Source: Streptomyces rimosus (GTDB lineage Bacteria > Actinomycetota > Actinomycetes > Streptomycetales > Streptomycetaceae). From it: a stretch of DNA of 64,000 bases. The notes beneath the pieces were generated by a model that did not search any database, had not been told where the DNA came from, and saw only the letters and a program-made list of their open reading frames with translations. Shown here piece by piece: positions 52,455 through 61,088 of the stretch (position 1 is the stretch's first letter; each line of letters starts with the position of its first letter). The position numbers and the translations under genes are program-made. Location: positions 3,348,001 to 3,412,000 of the forward strand of contig NZ_CP023688.1 of assembly GCF_008704655.1 (NCBI RefSeq), in the 5' to 3' direction.

Positions 52455-53370
52455 AACGGATCCTCGGGTCCAGGACCGCGTAAAGCAGGTCGACGAGCAG
52501 GTTGGCGGCGAGGAAGACGACCACGAGGATGGTCACGAAGCCCACCACGGTCGGTGAGTTCTGCCGCAGGATGCCCTGGTAGAGCTGGTAGCCGACGCCC
52601 TGGATGTTGAAGATCCGCTCGGTGACGACGGCGCCGGCCATCAGGCCGCCGATGTCGGTGCCGAGGAAGGTGACGACGGGGATCAGCGAGTTGCGCATCA
52701 GGTGGACGGTAACCACCCGGCGGCGCGGCAGGCCCTTGGCCGTCGCGGTGCGGATGTAGTCCGAGCGCAGGTTCTCCGCGACCGAGGTACGGGTGAGCCG
52801 GGAGACGTAGGCCAGCGAGACGCCCGCCAGCACGATGCCGGGCAGCAGCAGCTGGTCGAAGGTGACGTCGATGGAGACCGCCGGGGCGGCCCAGCCGAGC
52901 TTCACACCGATGAAGTACTGCAGCACGTAGCCGGTGACGAACGTCGGGATCGAGATCACCAGCAGCGTGAAGACCAGCACGCCGGTGTCCACGATCCGGC
53001 CGCGGCGCAGGCCCGCGATGACGCCGAGGGTCAGGCCGACCACCAGCTCGATGGCGAACGCCACCAGCGTCAGCTTGATGGTGTTCGGGAAGGCGTTGCC
53101 CATCAGTTCCACGACCGGGGTGCCGTTGAAGGACGTACCGAAGTCGCCCTGGAAAATCCCGGCCATGTATTGCAGGTACTGGCTCCACAACGGGTCGTTG
53201 AGGTGCAGGGACTCCCGGATTGCCGCGGCGGTGGCCGGGTCCGGTGTCCGGTCTCCGAACATGGCGGCGATGGGATCGCCGATCGCGTAGACCATGACGA
53301 AGATCAGGAAAGTGGTGCCGATGAAGACGGGCACCATCTGGAGCAGTCGTCGTATGACGTAGCGCCCCAT
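52447..53370 (-). CDS. Oligopeptide ABC transporter permease (DppB type), importer 3
   Basis: A 307-aa membrane subunit starting MGRYVIRRLLQMVPVFIGTT. It has six helices and the contact loop ENLRSDYIRTATAKGLPRRR. It is separated from the binding-protein gene by 122 bp that hold a strong hairpin (53400-53433), so its expression is probably lower than that of the binding protein. AGGACACATG-type sequence precedes the start. Confidence 0.92.
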   Translation of the reverse strand: MGRYVIRRLLQMVPVFIGTTFLIFVMVYAIGDPIAAMFGDRTPDPATAAAIRESLHLNDPLWSQYLQYMAGIFQGDFGTSFNGTPVVELMGNAFPNTIKLTLVAFAIELVVGLTLGVIAGLRRGRIVDTGVLVFTLLVISIPTFVTGYVLQYFIGVKLGWAAPAVSIDVTFDQLLLPGIVLAGVSLAYVSRLTRTSVAENLRSDYIRTATAKGLPRRRVVTVHLMRNSLIPVVTFLGTDIGGLMAGAVVTERIFNIQGVGYQLYQGILRQNSPTVVGFVTILVVVFLAANLLVDLLYAVLDPRIRYA

Positions 53371-53399
53371 GTGTCCTCCAGGAAAGCGCCGACGCGGGA

Positions 53400-53433
53400 G
53401 CAGTCGGACCCGTATCGCACGGGTTCCGACTGC
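53400..53433 (-). promoter_or_regulatory. Intercistronic hairpin between binding protein and permease of importer 3
   Basis: GCAGTCGGACCCGT (53400-53413) pairs with ACGGGTTCCGACTGC (53419-53433) with one bulged base and a five-base loop. It probably protects the binding-protein mRNA or attenuates the permease and ATPase genes. Confidence 0.6.
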
Positions 53434-53492
53434 CCCCTGCCGCCGTAAGCGGTTATGTTCTTCGCGCCCCGCTCAGGGGCGGCTGCGTCGGA

Positions 53493-55121
53493 TCAGCCCT
53501 TGACCTTGATGTCGCTGAAGACAGGGACGCTGAAGGGGTTGAGGGCGACGTCGGAGACGTTCTCCGACCAGCCGACGGTGCCGTTCTGGTAGAAGAGCGG
53601 GATGTTCACCGCGTCCTGGATGACGATCTTCTCGGCCTGCTTGTAGATGTCGGTGGCCTTCTTGATGTCCGTCTCGGCGGCGGCATCGTCCATCAGCTTG
53701 TCGAATTCCTTGTTGCTCCACTTGCCGTCGTTGGAGCTGGCCCCCGTCTTGTACAGCGGGGTGAGGAAGTTCTCGATGTGCGGGTAGTCCATCTGCCAGC
53801 CGGCGCGGAACGGCCCGTTCATCTCGCCCTTGGTGATCTGGTTGCGGAAGTCACCGAAGGTACCGACCGGGTTGCCCACGCAGACGTTGTCGTTGCCGAG
53901 GGCCTTGTTGATGCTGTTGCAGGCCGCGTCCGCCCACTGCTTGTGGGAGTCCTTGTCGGCGTTGTAGCTGATGGTCAGCTTGCCGCCGGGGATGCCGCCG
54001 CCCTCTTCGATGAGCTTCTTGGCCTCGGTCGGGTTGTACGTGCAGACGTCGCCGCAGATGTTCTTGTCGTAGCCGTTGGCCTCGCCGAGCACCGGGGAGG
54101 TGAGGTCGACCATCGGCGTACGGGTGCCGTTGTAGATCTTGTCCGTGATGCTCTTGCGGTCGATCGCCATGGAGATGCCCTTGCGGACCTTCTCCATGCC
54201 CGGCTTGTTCCACTCTTCCTTGTAGAACGGGAAGGTGACGGCCTGGTAGATACCCGCGGGCTGGGTGAAGTAGTTGCCCTTGAGGTCGGTCTTGGCGTTC
54301 TTGATCTGCTCCGCCGGGATGTCGTCGTCGACATCGAGGTTGCCGGCCTGGAGGGCGGCGTACGCGGCGTTGGAGTCGGTGAAGACCTGGAGCAGGACGC
54401 CCTTGTTCTTGGGCTTGTGCACACCGGCGTAGTGCTCGTTCGGGACGAGCTTCATCAGCTTGCCCCGCTCGTACGACTCGACGGCGTACGGGCCGTTGCC
54501 GACCGGCTTCTTCAGGTATTCCTCGTGCTTGTCGAAGAACAGCTTGGGCAGCGGCGCGAACGCCTTGTAGCCCAGGCGGACCGGCCAGGTACCGAACTTC
54601 TTGCTCAGCTTGACGGTGAAGGTGGTGTCGTCCACGACCTTCAGGCCCGACAGCGTCTGGGCGGTCGGCTTGCCGTCCTCCGGCGAGGTCTTGTCGTAGC
54701 CCTCGATGTCGGAGAAGAAGTAGGCGTTCTTCTGCTTGTTGGTGGCCAGCGCCGCGTAGTTCCAGGCGTCCACGAACGACTTGGCGGTGAGCGCCTCGCC
54801 GTTGGAGAACTTCAGACCCTTCTTGATCTTGATGGTGAAGTTCTGGGCGTCCGTGGTCTCGATCGACTCGGCGGCGGCGTTCTTCGCCTCGCCGGTCTTC
54901 GGGTCGTACTCCTTCAGATTCATGAAGATCTGGTCCAGCACCTTGCCGCCGAGCACCTCATTGGTGTTCGCGGGCTCCAGCGGGTTCTGCGGGTCACCCC
55001 AGTTGGCCCGGACGAAACCGGCCTGAGCACCCGAACCGCCGCTGCTTCCACCGCACGCCGTCGCCGACAGGGCGATGGCTATCGCCCCTGCGATCCAGGT
55101 GGCGCTCTTGGCACCGCGCAT
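53493..55121 (-). CDS. Oligopeptide-binding lipoprotein (SBP family 5), importer 3
   Basis: A 542-aa lipoprotein with signal peptide MRGAKSATWIAGAIAIAL ending SATACGGS (lipidated Cys about residue 23). Conserved with the importer 2 binder are WGDPQNPLEPANT, GEALTAKSFVDAWNY, GPFRAGWQMDYPHIE and ALNPFSVPVFSDI. Two cysteine pairs (CGDVCTYN and CNSINKALGNDNVC) are kept. It is much richer in Lys and acidic residues than its paralogue and more biased to preferred codons, which suggests high expression. It is first in the operon, with a 470-bp regulatory region upstream. This is probably the main oligopeptide binder of the strain; confidence in the family is high, in ligand low. Confidence 0.93.
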   Translation of the reverse strand: MRGAKSATWIAGAIAIALSATACGGSSGGSGAQAGFVRANWGDPQNPLEPANTNEVLGGKVLDQIFMNLKEYDPKTGEAKNAAAESIETTDAQNFTIKIKKGLKFSNGEALTAKSFVDAWNYAALATNKQKNAYFFSDIEGYDKTSPEDGKPTAQTLSGLKVVDDTTFTVKLSKKFGTWPVRLGYKAFAPLPKLFFDKHEEYLKKPVGNGPYAVESYERGKLMKLVPNEHYAGVHKPKNKGVLLQVFTDSNAAYAALQAGNLDVDDDIPAEQIKNAKTDLKGNYFTQPAGIYQAVTFPFYKEEWNKPGMEKVRKGISMAIDRKSITDKIYNGTRTPMVDLTSPVLGEANGYDKNICGDVCTYNPTEAKKLIEEGGGIPGGKLTISYNADKDSHKQWADAACNSINKALGNDNVCVGNPVGTFGDFRNQITKGEMNGPFRAGWQMDYPHIENFLTPLYKTGASSNDGKWSNKEFDKLMDDAAAETDIKKATDIYKQAEKIVIQDAVNIPLFYQNGTVGWSENVSDVALNPFSVPVFSDIKVKG

Positions 55122-55311
55122 GGGACTGCCTCCTCATGAGTCCATTCACTTCATGGAAAGGAGCTGCCCGCAGCTGACACCCCTGACAGCCAGCGACCAG
55201 CCCCTGCTGCTCGTGAGTCGGCGCTCCCCACAGCGCGTGACCCATTGACCCGAGCTCAATGCACCCCAGTCTCAGTCACCTTCGCCCCATAAACCACGTG
55301 TAAGGGGTCTC

Positions 55312-55362
55312 GGTTTGGTCACATCCGTTTTCCGGAAGTTCGGAATCCGGACAAACCAAACC
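55312..55362. promoter_or_regulatory. Inverted repeat upstream of importer 3 operon
   Basis: GGTTTGGT (55312-55319) is repeated inverted as ACCAAACC (55355-55362). Inner TCCG/CGGA bases extend the symmetry, and two TCCGGA palindromes lie between. The whole 55122-55510 stretch is unusually AT-rich for this genome and has no coding frame. A second element GTCCG-TAATT-CGGAC lies at 55412-55426. These are candidate operator sites about 190-300 bp before the binding-protein gene. Confidence 0.5.
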
Positions 55363-55510
55363 ATCCAGACGGTAACGAAACGGACTGTCGGCGCACCACG
55401 TTGCGATCTTCGTCCGTAATTCGGACTCACCATGGCCGGATCGCAACCGAAATCTTGTTGACTCATTGCGTTCATTTGCGATAACAGCTGCGCCATGGCG
55501 GGAAACGGAA

Positions 55511-55545
55511 AGCGCCCCACCGGACGGAAAATCCGGTGGGGCGCT
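55511..55545 (-). terminator. Terminator of typA
   Basis: A perfect 14-bp stem AGCGCCCCACCGGA/TCCGGTGGGGCGCT with a seven-base loop, 50 bases beyond the typA stop on its strand and followed by TTTCC. Confidence 0.8.
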
Positions 55546-55595
55546 CTCGGAGCGTAATCGCCGCTCGTGCGCCGGGGGTTACCCGGCGTGACGGA

Positions 55596-57500
55596 TCAGC
55601 GCTTGGCGCGCGACGCCGTACGGGCCCGCTCGCGGGCGTCCAGGACGACCTTGCGGATACGGACCGCCTCCGGGGTGACCTCGACGCACTCGTCGTCGCG
55701 GCAGAACTCCAGCGACTGCTCCAGGGAGAGCTTGCGCGGCGGCACGATCGCCTCGAAGGAGTCGGCGGAGGAGGAGCGCATGTTGGTGAGCTTCTTCTCC
55801 TTGGTGATGTTCACGTCCATGTCGTCGGAGCGCGAGTTCTCACCGACGATCATGCCCTCGTACACCTCGGTGCCGGGCTCGACGAAGAGCACGCCACGCT
55901 CCTGGAGGTTGGTCATCGCGAAGGCGGTGACCGAGCCGGCCCGGTCGGCGACCAGCGAACCGTTGTTACGGGTGGTCAGGGTGCCGAACCAGGGCTCGTG
56001 ACCCTCGTGGATGGAGTGCGCGATGCCGGTACCGCGGGTGTTGGTCAGGAACTCCGTACGGAAACCGATCAGGCCGCGGGACGGCACGACGAACTCCATG
56101 CGGACCCAGCCGGAGCCGTGGTTGGACATGTTGTCCATCCGGCCCTTGCGCACGCCCATGAGCTGGGTGACCGCGCCCATGTGCTCCTCGGGCACGTCGA
56201 TCGTCATGCGCTCGACCGGCTCGTAGGTCTTGCCGTCGACCTCCTTGGTGACCACCTGCGGCTTGCCGATGGTCATCTCGAAGCCCTCGCGGCGCATCTG
56301 CTCGACCAGGATGGCCAGCGCCAGCTCACCGCGGCCCTGCACCTCCCAGGCGTCCGGGCGCTCGGTGTCCAGCACGCGCAGCGAGACGTTGCCGATCAGC
56401 TCACGGTCCAGACGGTCCTTGACCTGGCGGGCGGTGACCTTGCGGTCCTTGACCGCGGCCTTGGCGTCCGCGCCCTTGCCGGTGCCGCCGCGGCCGACCA
56501 GCGGGGAGGTGTTGGTGCCGATGGTCATCGAGATCGCGGGCTCGTCGACCGTGATCAGCGGCAGCGCGACCGGGTTCTCCGGGTCGGCCAGCGTCTCACC
56601 GATCATGATGTCGGGGATACCGGCGACGGCGCAGATGTCGCCCGGGCCCGCCACCTCGGCCGGCTTGCGGGTCAGCGCCTCGGTCATCATCAGCTCGGTG
56701 ATGCGGACGTTCTGGACGGACCCGTCGCGCTTCATCCACGCCACGGTCTGGCCCTTGCGCAGCTCGCCCTGCTCGACGCGGAGCAGCGCGATACGGCCGA
56801 GGAAGTTGTCCGCGTCCAGGTTGGTGACGTGCGCCTGGAGGGGGGCCGACTCGTCGTACTCGGGGGCCGGGACGGTCTCCAGCAGCGTGGAGAAGAACGG
56901 CTCCAGGTTGTCGCTGTCCTGCGGGACGGTGCCGTCCTCGGGCTTGGTCAGCGAGGCGACGCCGTCACGGGCGCAGGCGTAGACGATCGGGAACTCGATC
57001 TGGTCCTCGTCCGCGTCCAGGTCCAGGAACAGGTCGTAGGTCTCGTCGACGACCTCGGCGATGCGCGAGTCCGGGCGGTCGGTCTTGTTGATGCACAGGA
57101 TGACCGGCATCTTCGCGGCCAGCGCCTTGCGCAGCACGAAGCGGGTCTGCGGCAGCGGGCCCTCGGAGGCGTCCACCAGCAGCACGACCGCGTCCACCAT
57201 CGACAGACCGCGCTCGACCTCACCGCCGAAGTCGGCGTGGCCGGGGGTGTCGATGATGTTGATGGTGATCGGGTCCCCGCCGTCCTTGGGGTGATACTTC
57301 ACCGCCGTGTTCTTGGCGAGGATCGTGATGCCTTTCTCACGCTCCAGGTCGTTCGAGTCCATCATGCGCTCGTCGAGGTTCTCCGCGGCGTGCGCGGCGA
57401 ACGAGCCGGCCTGCTTGAGCATGGCGTCGACGAGGGTCGTCTTGCCGTGGTCGACGTGGGCGACGATGGCGACGTTACGAATGTCGTGGCGCGTGGGCAT
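55596..57500 (-). CDS. typA: Ribosome-associated translational GTPase TypA/BipA
   Basis: A 634-aa translational GTPase of the EF-G superfamily that associates with ribosomes and supports 50S assembly and stress adaptation. The G1 motif is [10 protein letters not shown]3 [10 protein letters not shown] and G4 INKTDRPDS. The EF-G-like domains II, III and V follow, then the BipA-specific C-terminal domain with [20 protein letters not shown], in parts [13 protein letters not shown] and MRREGFE, and [18 protein letters not shown] motifs. ATG at 57500 ([19 protein letters not shown]) is the family start; GGGAGAAGCG precedes it. The neighbouring LpqW-like gene matches mycobacterial typA-lpqW. Confidence 0.96.
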   Translation of the reverse strand: MPTRHDIRNVAIVAHVDHGKTTLVDAMLKQAGSFAAHAAENLDERMMDSNDLEREKGITILAKNTAVKYHPKDGGDPITINIIDTPGHADFGGEVERGLSMVDAVVLLVDASEGPLPQTRFVLRKALAAKMPVILCINKTDRPDSRIAEVVDETYDLFLDLDADEDQIEFPIVYACARDGVASLTKPEDGTVPQDSDNLEPFFSTLLETVPAPEYDESAPLQAHVTNLDADNFLGRIALLRVEQGELRKGQTVAWMKRDGSVQNVRITELMMTEALTRKPAEVAGPGDICAVAGIPDIMIGETLADPENPVALPLITVDEPAISMTIGTNTSPLVGRGGTGKGADAKAAVKDRKVTARQVKDRLDRELIGNVSLRVLDTERPDAWEVQGRGELALAILVEQMRREGFEMTIGKPQVVTKEVDGKTYEPVERMTIDVPEEHMGAVTQLMGVRKGRMDNMSNHGSGWVRMEFVVPSRGLIGFRTEFLTNTRGTGIAHSIHEGHEPWFGTLTTRNNGSLVADRAGSVTAFAMTNLQERGVLFVEPGTEVYEGMIVGENSRSDDMDVNITKEKKLTNMRSSSADSFEAIVPPRKLSLEQSLEFCRDDECVEVTPEAVRIRKVVLDARERARTASRAKR

Positions 57501-57751
57501 ACTGCGGCGCTTCTCCCGGATCGTGGATGGCTGCACGTACGGTCCGGTACGTGTGCCTGCCGGGCATGAAGACGCCACGGCCTCACCCCATCGTACGTGG
57601 CCGGGGCGGACTCGGCCGCCCCAGGTCGCACGGACCACCTCTGACCTGCGGTGATGTAAATCCGAACGGGAATCGTGCACCGGTTGGGCACCTGTCGTTC
57701 CCCCTCCGGCCGGGTGGCCGACGGGTCCGCGTCACCGGTCCGTACGGCAGC

Positions 57752-57790
57752 GGGACGGCCGCCCCGGACGATCACCGGGGCGGCCGTCCC
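57752..57790 (-). terminator. Terminator of the LpqW-like gene
   Basis: A perfect 16-bp stem GGGACGGCCGCCCCGG/CCGGGGCGGCCGTCCC with ACGATCA loop, 16 bases beyond the stop. The rest of the 305-bp gap (57501-57751) should contain the typA promoter. Confidence 0.8.
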
Positions 57791-57805
57791 TTACGGAGCC
57801 CGCCG

Positions 57806-60196
57806 TCAGCTCTTCTTGAAGCCGATGTCCTGGTAGCGCGGCGTCGAGAAGCCGAACGCGCCCGCGTTGACCAGGTTCTTCTTCACCGCGACGACCTCGG
57901 GGCGCTGGTAGAGCGGTACCGAGCCGGCCGCCGCCCAGATCCGGGCGTCGGCCCGCTCGACCAGCTCGCGGGAGGCGTCCTCGTCCAGCTCGGCCGCCGC
58001 CTGGTCGAACAGCTGGTCGATGTGGTCGGTGCCGACCCGGGTGTAGTTCTGTTCGACGGTCAGGCTGCCGTCGGCGGCGGGCTGCGGCTTGGCGTAGATC
58101 GGACGGCCGTCGGTGGCCGGGTAGGCGGAGCCGGGCCAGGTGTAGAGCGCCAGGTCGAAGTCGCCGGCGGCGATGTGGTCCTCGAAGTAGCTCTTGTCCG
58201 GCACCTTCCGTACGACGGTCTGCACCCCGATCCGGGCGAGCATCGCGGAGATCCGGTCGGCCACCGTGCGCAGCCGCTCGGAGCCGGGGCCGTCCGGCAG
58301 CACGAAGCGCAGGGCGAGCGGCCTGCCGTCCTTCTTCACGGCGGCCGGGCCGCCCGCCGCGGGGTCGGCCGGGCCGGCGAGCCCCAGGACGTCCGCACCG
58401 ACCGGCTTGCCGTCGGCCGCCCGGCCCGGCCCGTCCCGCCCGTCCGGGGTCCGTACGCCGCCGGGCGCCGGGGCCACCTCGATCATCTCGGCGGCGCTCA
58501 GCGCGTTGGCCGCCAGCATCTCGTAGCGCCGGTAGTCCGCGTACGCGGCGGTGGCCGTGTTGCCCTCTGCGGTGGTGCGCCGGTCGGCGGCGGCGGTCTT
58601 GTAGAAGACGGCGCTCTGCCGCAGCAGGGTGGAGCGCTGGAGGTCGGCCGCCCGCACGCCGGCCGAGGACAGCGGCGTCGTCGGTACGGTGCCGGCCCGG
58701 ACCACGTCGCCCCCCTTGTCGTCGTGCCCGGCGTCCACCTTCTTGTCCGGCTGCTGCGGCTCGGCCGTACCGGCGGGCGCCCGCCAGCCCGCGTCCGCCA
58801 GCATCGCCCGCGCGGCCCCGGTGTCCGGTCCGCCGAGGGCGCCACTGTGGTCCGCGTAGCCGGGCTGGCCCGCCATCAGCAGGTGGCTGCCGAGCGGGCG
58901 GTTCGGCAGGCCGAGCGGCTTGAGCACGCTGTCGGCCAGCTTCTGCCGGTCGATGGCGCGGGCCACCGCGCGGCGCACCCGTTCGTCGTTGAGCGGGTTG
59001 GTGCTGCCGTTGAGGGCGAGCTGGGTGTAGGCGGGTTCGAGGGCCTTGCGGACGGTGTAGCCGCGCAGCGCCTGCTGCTCGGCGGTGGACGCGCGGCGGG
59101 GCGGTACGTCGTCGCCGCCCGGGGCCGGGGCCGGGGAGCGCTCGGCGTCGTTCTCCGCGCCCTCCGCGCGCCCGGCTTGTGAAGCTGCGCCGGGCGCCCC
59201 GGCGCTCGGTGAGCCCGCGTGGGGCGAGCCGGCGCCGGACGAACCGGTGCCCGGCGATCCGGCTTTCCCCGACGCGCTGCCCGACGGCACGGACGGCGCG
59301 GGCCGGCCCGCCGCGGTGATCTTGCGGGCGTCGTCCGGGTCCACCTCGGCCAGGTCGAGCGTCCCGGCGGCCAGCGCGGCGGCCCGCTTCTCGCGCGGCA
59401 CCGCCGTCAGCACCACCTTGTCCAGCTTGGCGGGCGCGCCCCACCACTTCGGGTCGCGCGCGAGGGTGAGGGTGCCCGCCTGCTCGTCACGGCCCTGCAC
59501 CGCGAACGGCCCGGCCGTCTCCTTCAGCTCTTCGCGCGCGCCGTCGTTGAAGGCGCGCGCGTCGCCCATCACGCTCTTCGGGTACAGCGGTGTGAACAGC
59601 GACTTCCAGTCGGCGTACGGCTTGGCGAAGGTGACCTTGACCTCGCGCGCGCTGCCGCCCTGCTCGACCTTCTCGATCCGGTCGTAACCGGCGTTGCGGG
59701 CGCTCCAGTACGCGTTGTCCTTGCCGCGCAGGGCGTTCCACTGAGCGGCGAAGTCCTCGGGTCCGACGGCGCGTCCGCCGCTCCACCGGGCCTTCGGGTT
59801 GATCTTGTAGACAACGGTCTGGCGAGGCTCGCGGTCGGTGACGTCGGCGGCGGCCAGGTAGTCCGGGTTGCGCTGCGGACGGCCGCGCTGGTCCAGGGTG
59901 AACAGCCGGGGCAGTACGGCCTCGGTGACGCGCCGCGTGGCGGCGTCCGCGCGCGGCTGGAAGGCGTTCAGGGTGCCGGGCACGGCGTCCACCGCCCAGC
60001 GCAGCGTGCCGCCCTGGCGCACCCGGTCGCGGGCGGTCGCGGCGATGTCCTGGGCGCCGGGGGCGGCCTCCTCGGCGTCGTCGCCCCCGCCGCAGCCGGT
60101 CAGCACCGGCAGTGGCAGCAGCACTCCCGCGACGAGGAGCGCGGCGCAGCGGCGCCTGCGGCAGGCCGCACCGCCTGGCCTGACGGGGTGGGTCAT
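57806..60196 (-). CDS. lpqW: LpqW-like lipoprotein, SBP family 5
   Basis: A 796-aa lipoprotein. The signal peptide ends LPLPVLTGCGGG (lipidated Cys near 34). The fold is that of oligopeptide-binding proteins (GGTLRWAVDAVPGTLNAFQP, ARWSGGRAVGPEDFAAQWNAL-type, LALYTWPGSAYPATDGRPIY), but no transporter genes accompany it. Three low-complexity inserts lengthen it well beyond ordinary binders: residues ~295-368 (Gly/Ser/Pro/Ala), ~480-515 and ~575-620. ATG at 60196 follows GGAGGTAACCGTG. In mycobacteria the gene beside typA encodes LpqW, an orphan binding-protein relative that controls phosphatidylinositol mannoside/lipomannan synthesis. The same place here supports orthology, though Streptomyces makes simpler lipoglycans. 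Confidence 0.85.
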   Translation of the reverse strand: MTHPVRPGGAACRRRRCAALLVAGVLLPLPVLTGCGGGDDAEEAAPGAQDIAATARDRVRQGGTLRWAVDAVPGTLNAFQPRADAATRRVTEAVLPRLFTLDQRGRPQRNPDYLAAADVTDREPRQTVVYKINPKARWSGGRAVGPEDFAAQWNALRGKDNAYWSARNAGYDRIEKVEQGGSAREVKVTFAKPYADWKSLFTPLYPKSVMGDARAFNDGAREELKETAGPFAVQGRDEQAGTLTLARDPKWWGAPAKLDKVVLTAVPREKRAAALAAGTLDLAEVDPDDARKITAAGRPAPSVPSGSASGKAGSPGTGSSGAGSPHAGSPSAGAPGAASQAGRAEGAENDAERSPAPAPGGDDVPPRRASTAEQQALRGYTVRKALEPAYTQLALNGSTNPLNDERVRRAVARAIDRQKLADSVLKPLGLPNRPLGSHLLMAGQPGYADHSGALGGPDTGAARAMLADAGWRAPAGTAEPQQPDKKVDAGHDDKGGDVVRAGTVPTTPLSSAGVRAADLQRSTLLRQSAVFYKTAAADRRTTAEGNTATAAYADYRRYEMLAANALSAAEMIEVAPAPGGVRTPDGRDGPGRAADGKPVGADVLGLAGPADPAAGGPAAVKKDGRPLALRFVLPDGPGSERLRTVADRISAMLARIGVQTVVRKVPDKSYFEDHIAAGDFDLALYTWPGSAYPATDGRPIYAKPQPAADGSLTVEQNYTRVGTDHIDQLFDQAAAELDEDASRELVERADARIWAAAGSVPLYQRPEVVAVKKNLVNAGAFGFSTPRYQDIGFKKS

Positions 60197-60700
60197 CACG
60201 GTTACCTCCGGGGCTCGCCCGCGCCGGACCACCGCGGCGGACCGCGGGGCCACGGATCACGTTCGGCCGACTTTGCGGCTCATCACATCTATGGCTCCAC
60301 CACTGAAGGCGACCGGCCCCCGTGCGGGCGGGCGACACGTCGGCCACGGCCGGGAAGGCCACCCGCCCGGCCCAACCGCCCGCGCCGTGCCGGTGGCGCC
60401 GGTGCGCGCGGGACCTCGTACGCGAGACCGTCCGGCCCCGGCCGTCCGGGCCGCGCGCGGGGAGAGCGTACGGGCCCGCGCCCGCTGGCGTACGCGCCGC
60501 CGTACAAACGCACGCCCCGCGGTACGGACCGACGGCGCACACCTGCCGAAACACGCCGGTCCGGTTCCGCAATCGCGGCAGATCCCTTCCCAATCGCGAC
60601 TGTGACGCGCGACACTCGCAGGCGCACGCCGCTGCGCCCGGGCCGGTGTCCGGGGCCGCGCGGAACGGTGCCGACCACACCCGCGGAGGTGAGGCAAGTC
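60197..60700. promoter_or_regulatory. 504-bp divergent intergenic region between lpqW-like and sdh-linked genes
   Basis: No coding frame has gene-like character. Two direct repeats AATCGCG at 60571-60577 and 60592-60598, 21 bases apart (two helical turns), lie about 105 bases before the downstream coiled-coil gene and could be a regulator site. Confidence 0.35.
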
Positions 60701-61018
60701 ATGTCACTTCAGGACGACCTGACGGCTGTTCAGCGCAATCTGGACGATCTGGAACGGTCGGTCGGCCAGCTGGAGCGACGGGTCGGCGGCGGCCTGGACA
60801 TACGCCGCGTGCGCAGCGACACGGATCGTTTGCGCGAAAGCCTGCAACTGCTGCGGGAAGGCGCCGCCGGACCGTCCCGCGCGCGTCCCGCGGGCGGCGG
60901 GTCCGCCCCCGTACCGGGCCCCGAGATGGTGACCATCCCGGACACGCCGTACGACACCGCCCTGTGGGCCGGCGCGGAGGACGAGGGCCTCGGCGCGCTC
61001 GGCCGCCGGGCGCCGTAG
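60701..61018 (+). CDS. Small coiled-coil protein preceding succinate dehydrogenase genes
   Basis: A 105-aa soluble protein. Residues 1-55 form a regular heptad-repeat coiled coil (DDLTAVQRNLDDLERSVGQL, then RRVRSDTDRLRESLQLLRE). A Pro/Gly/Ala linker and a conserved-looking acidic C-terminal motif (MVTIPDTPYDTALWAGAEDE) follow. CGGAGGTGAGGC precedes the ATG. It lies 70 bp before the sdh anchor gene on the same strand and is probably co-transcribed. I do not recognise a named family. A regulatory or assembly role for the dehydrogenase is a guess from position. Confidence 0.8.
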   Translation: MSLQDDLTAVQRNLDDLERSVGQLERRVGGGLDIRRVRSDTDRLRESLQLLREGAAGPSRARPAGGGSAPVPGPEMVTIPDTPYDTALWAGAEDEGLGALGRRAP

Positions 61019-61088
61019 GGCACCCGCCCGTACCGCCGCCGAGCGCCACCCGTCCCACCCCCCAGACAGCCGTCCACGGAGACCGACG

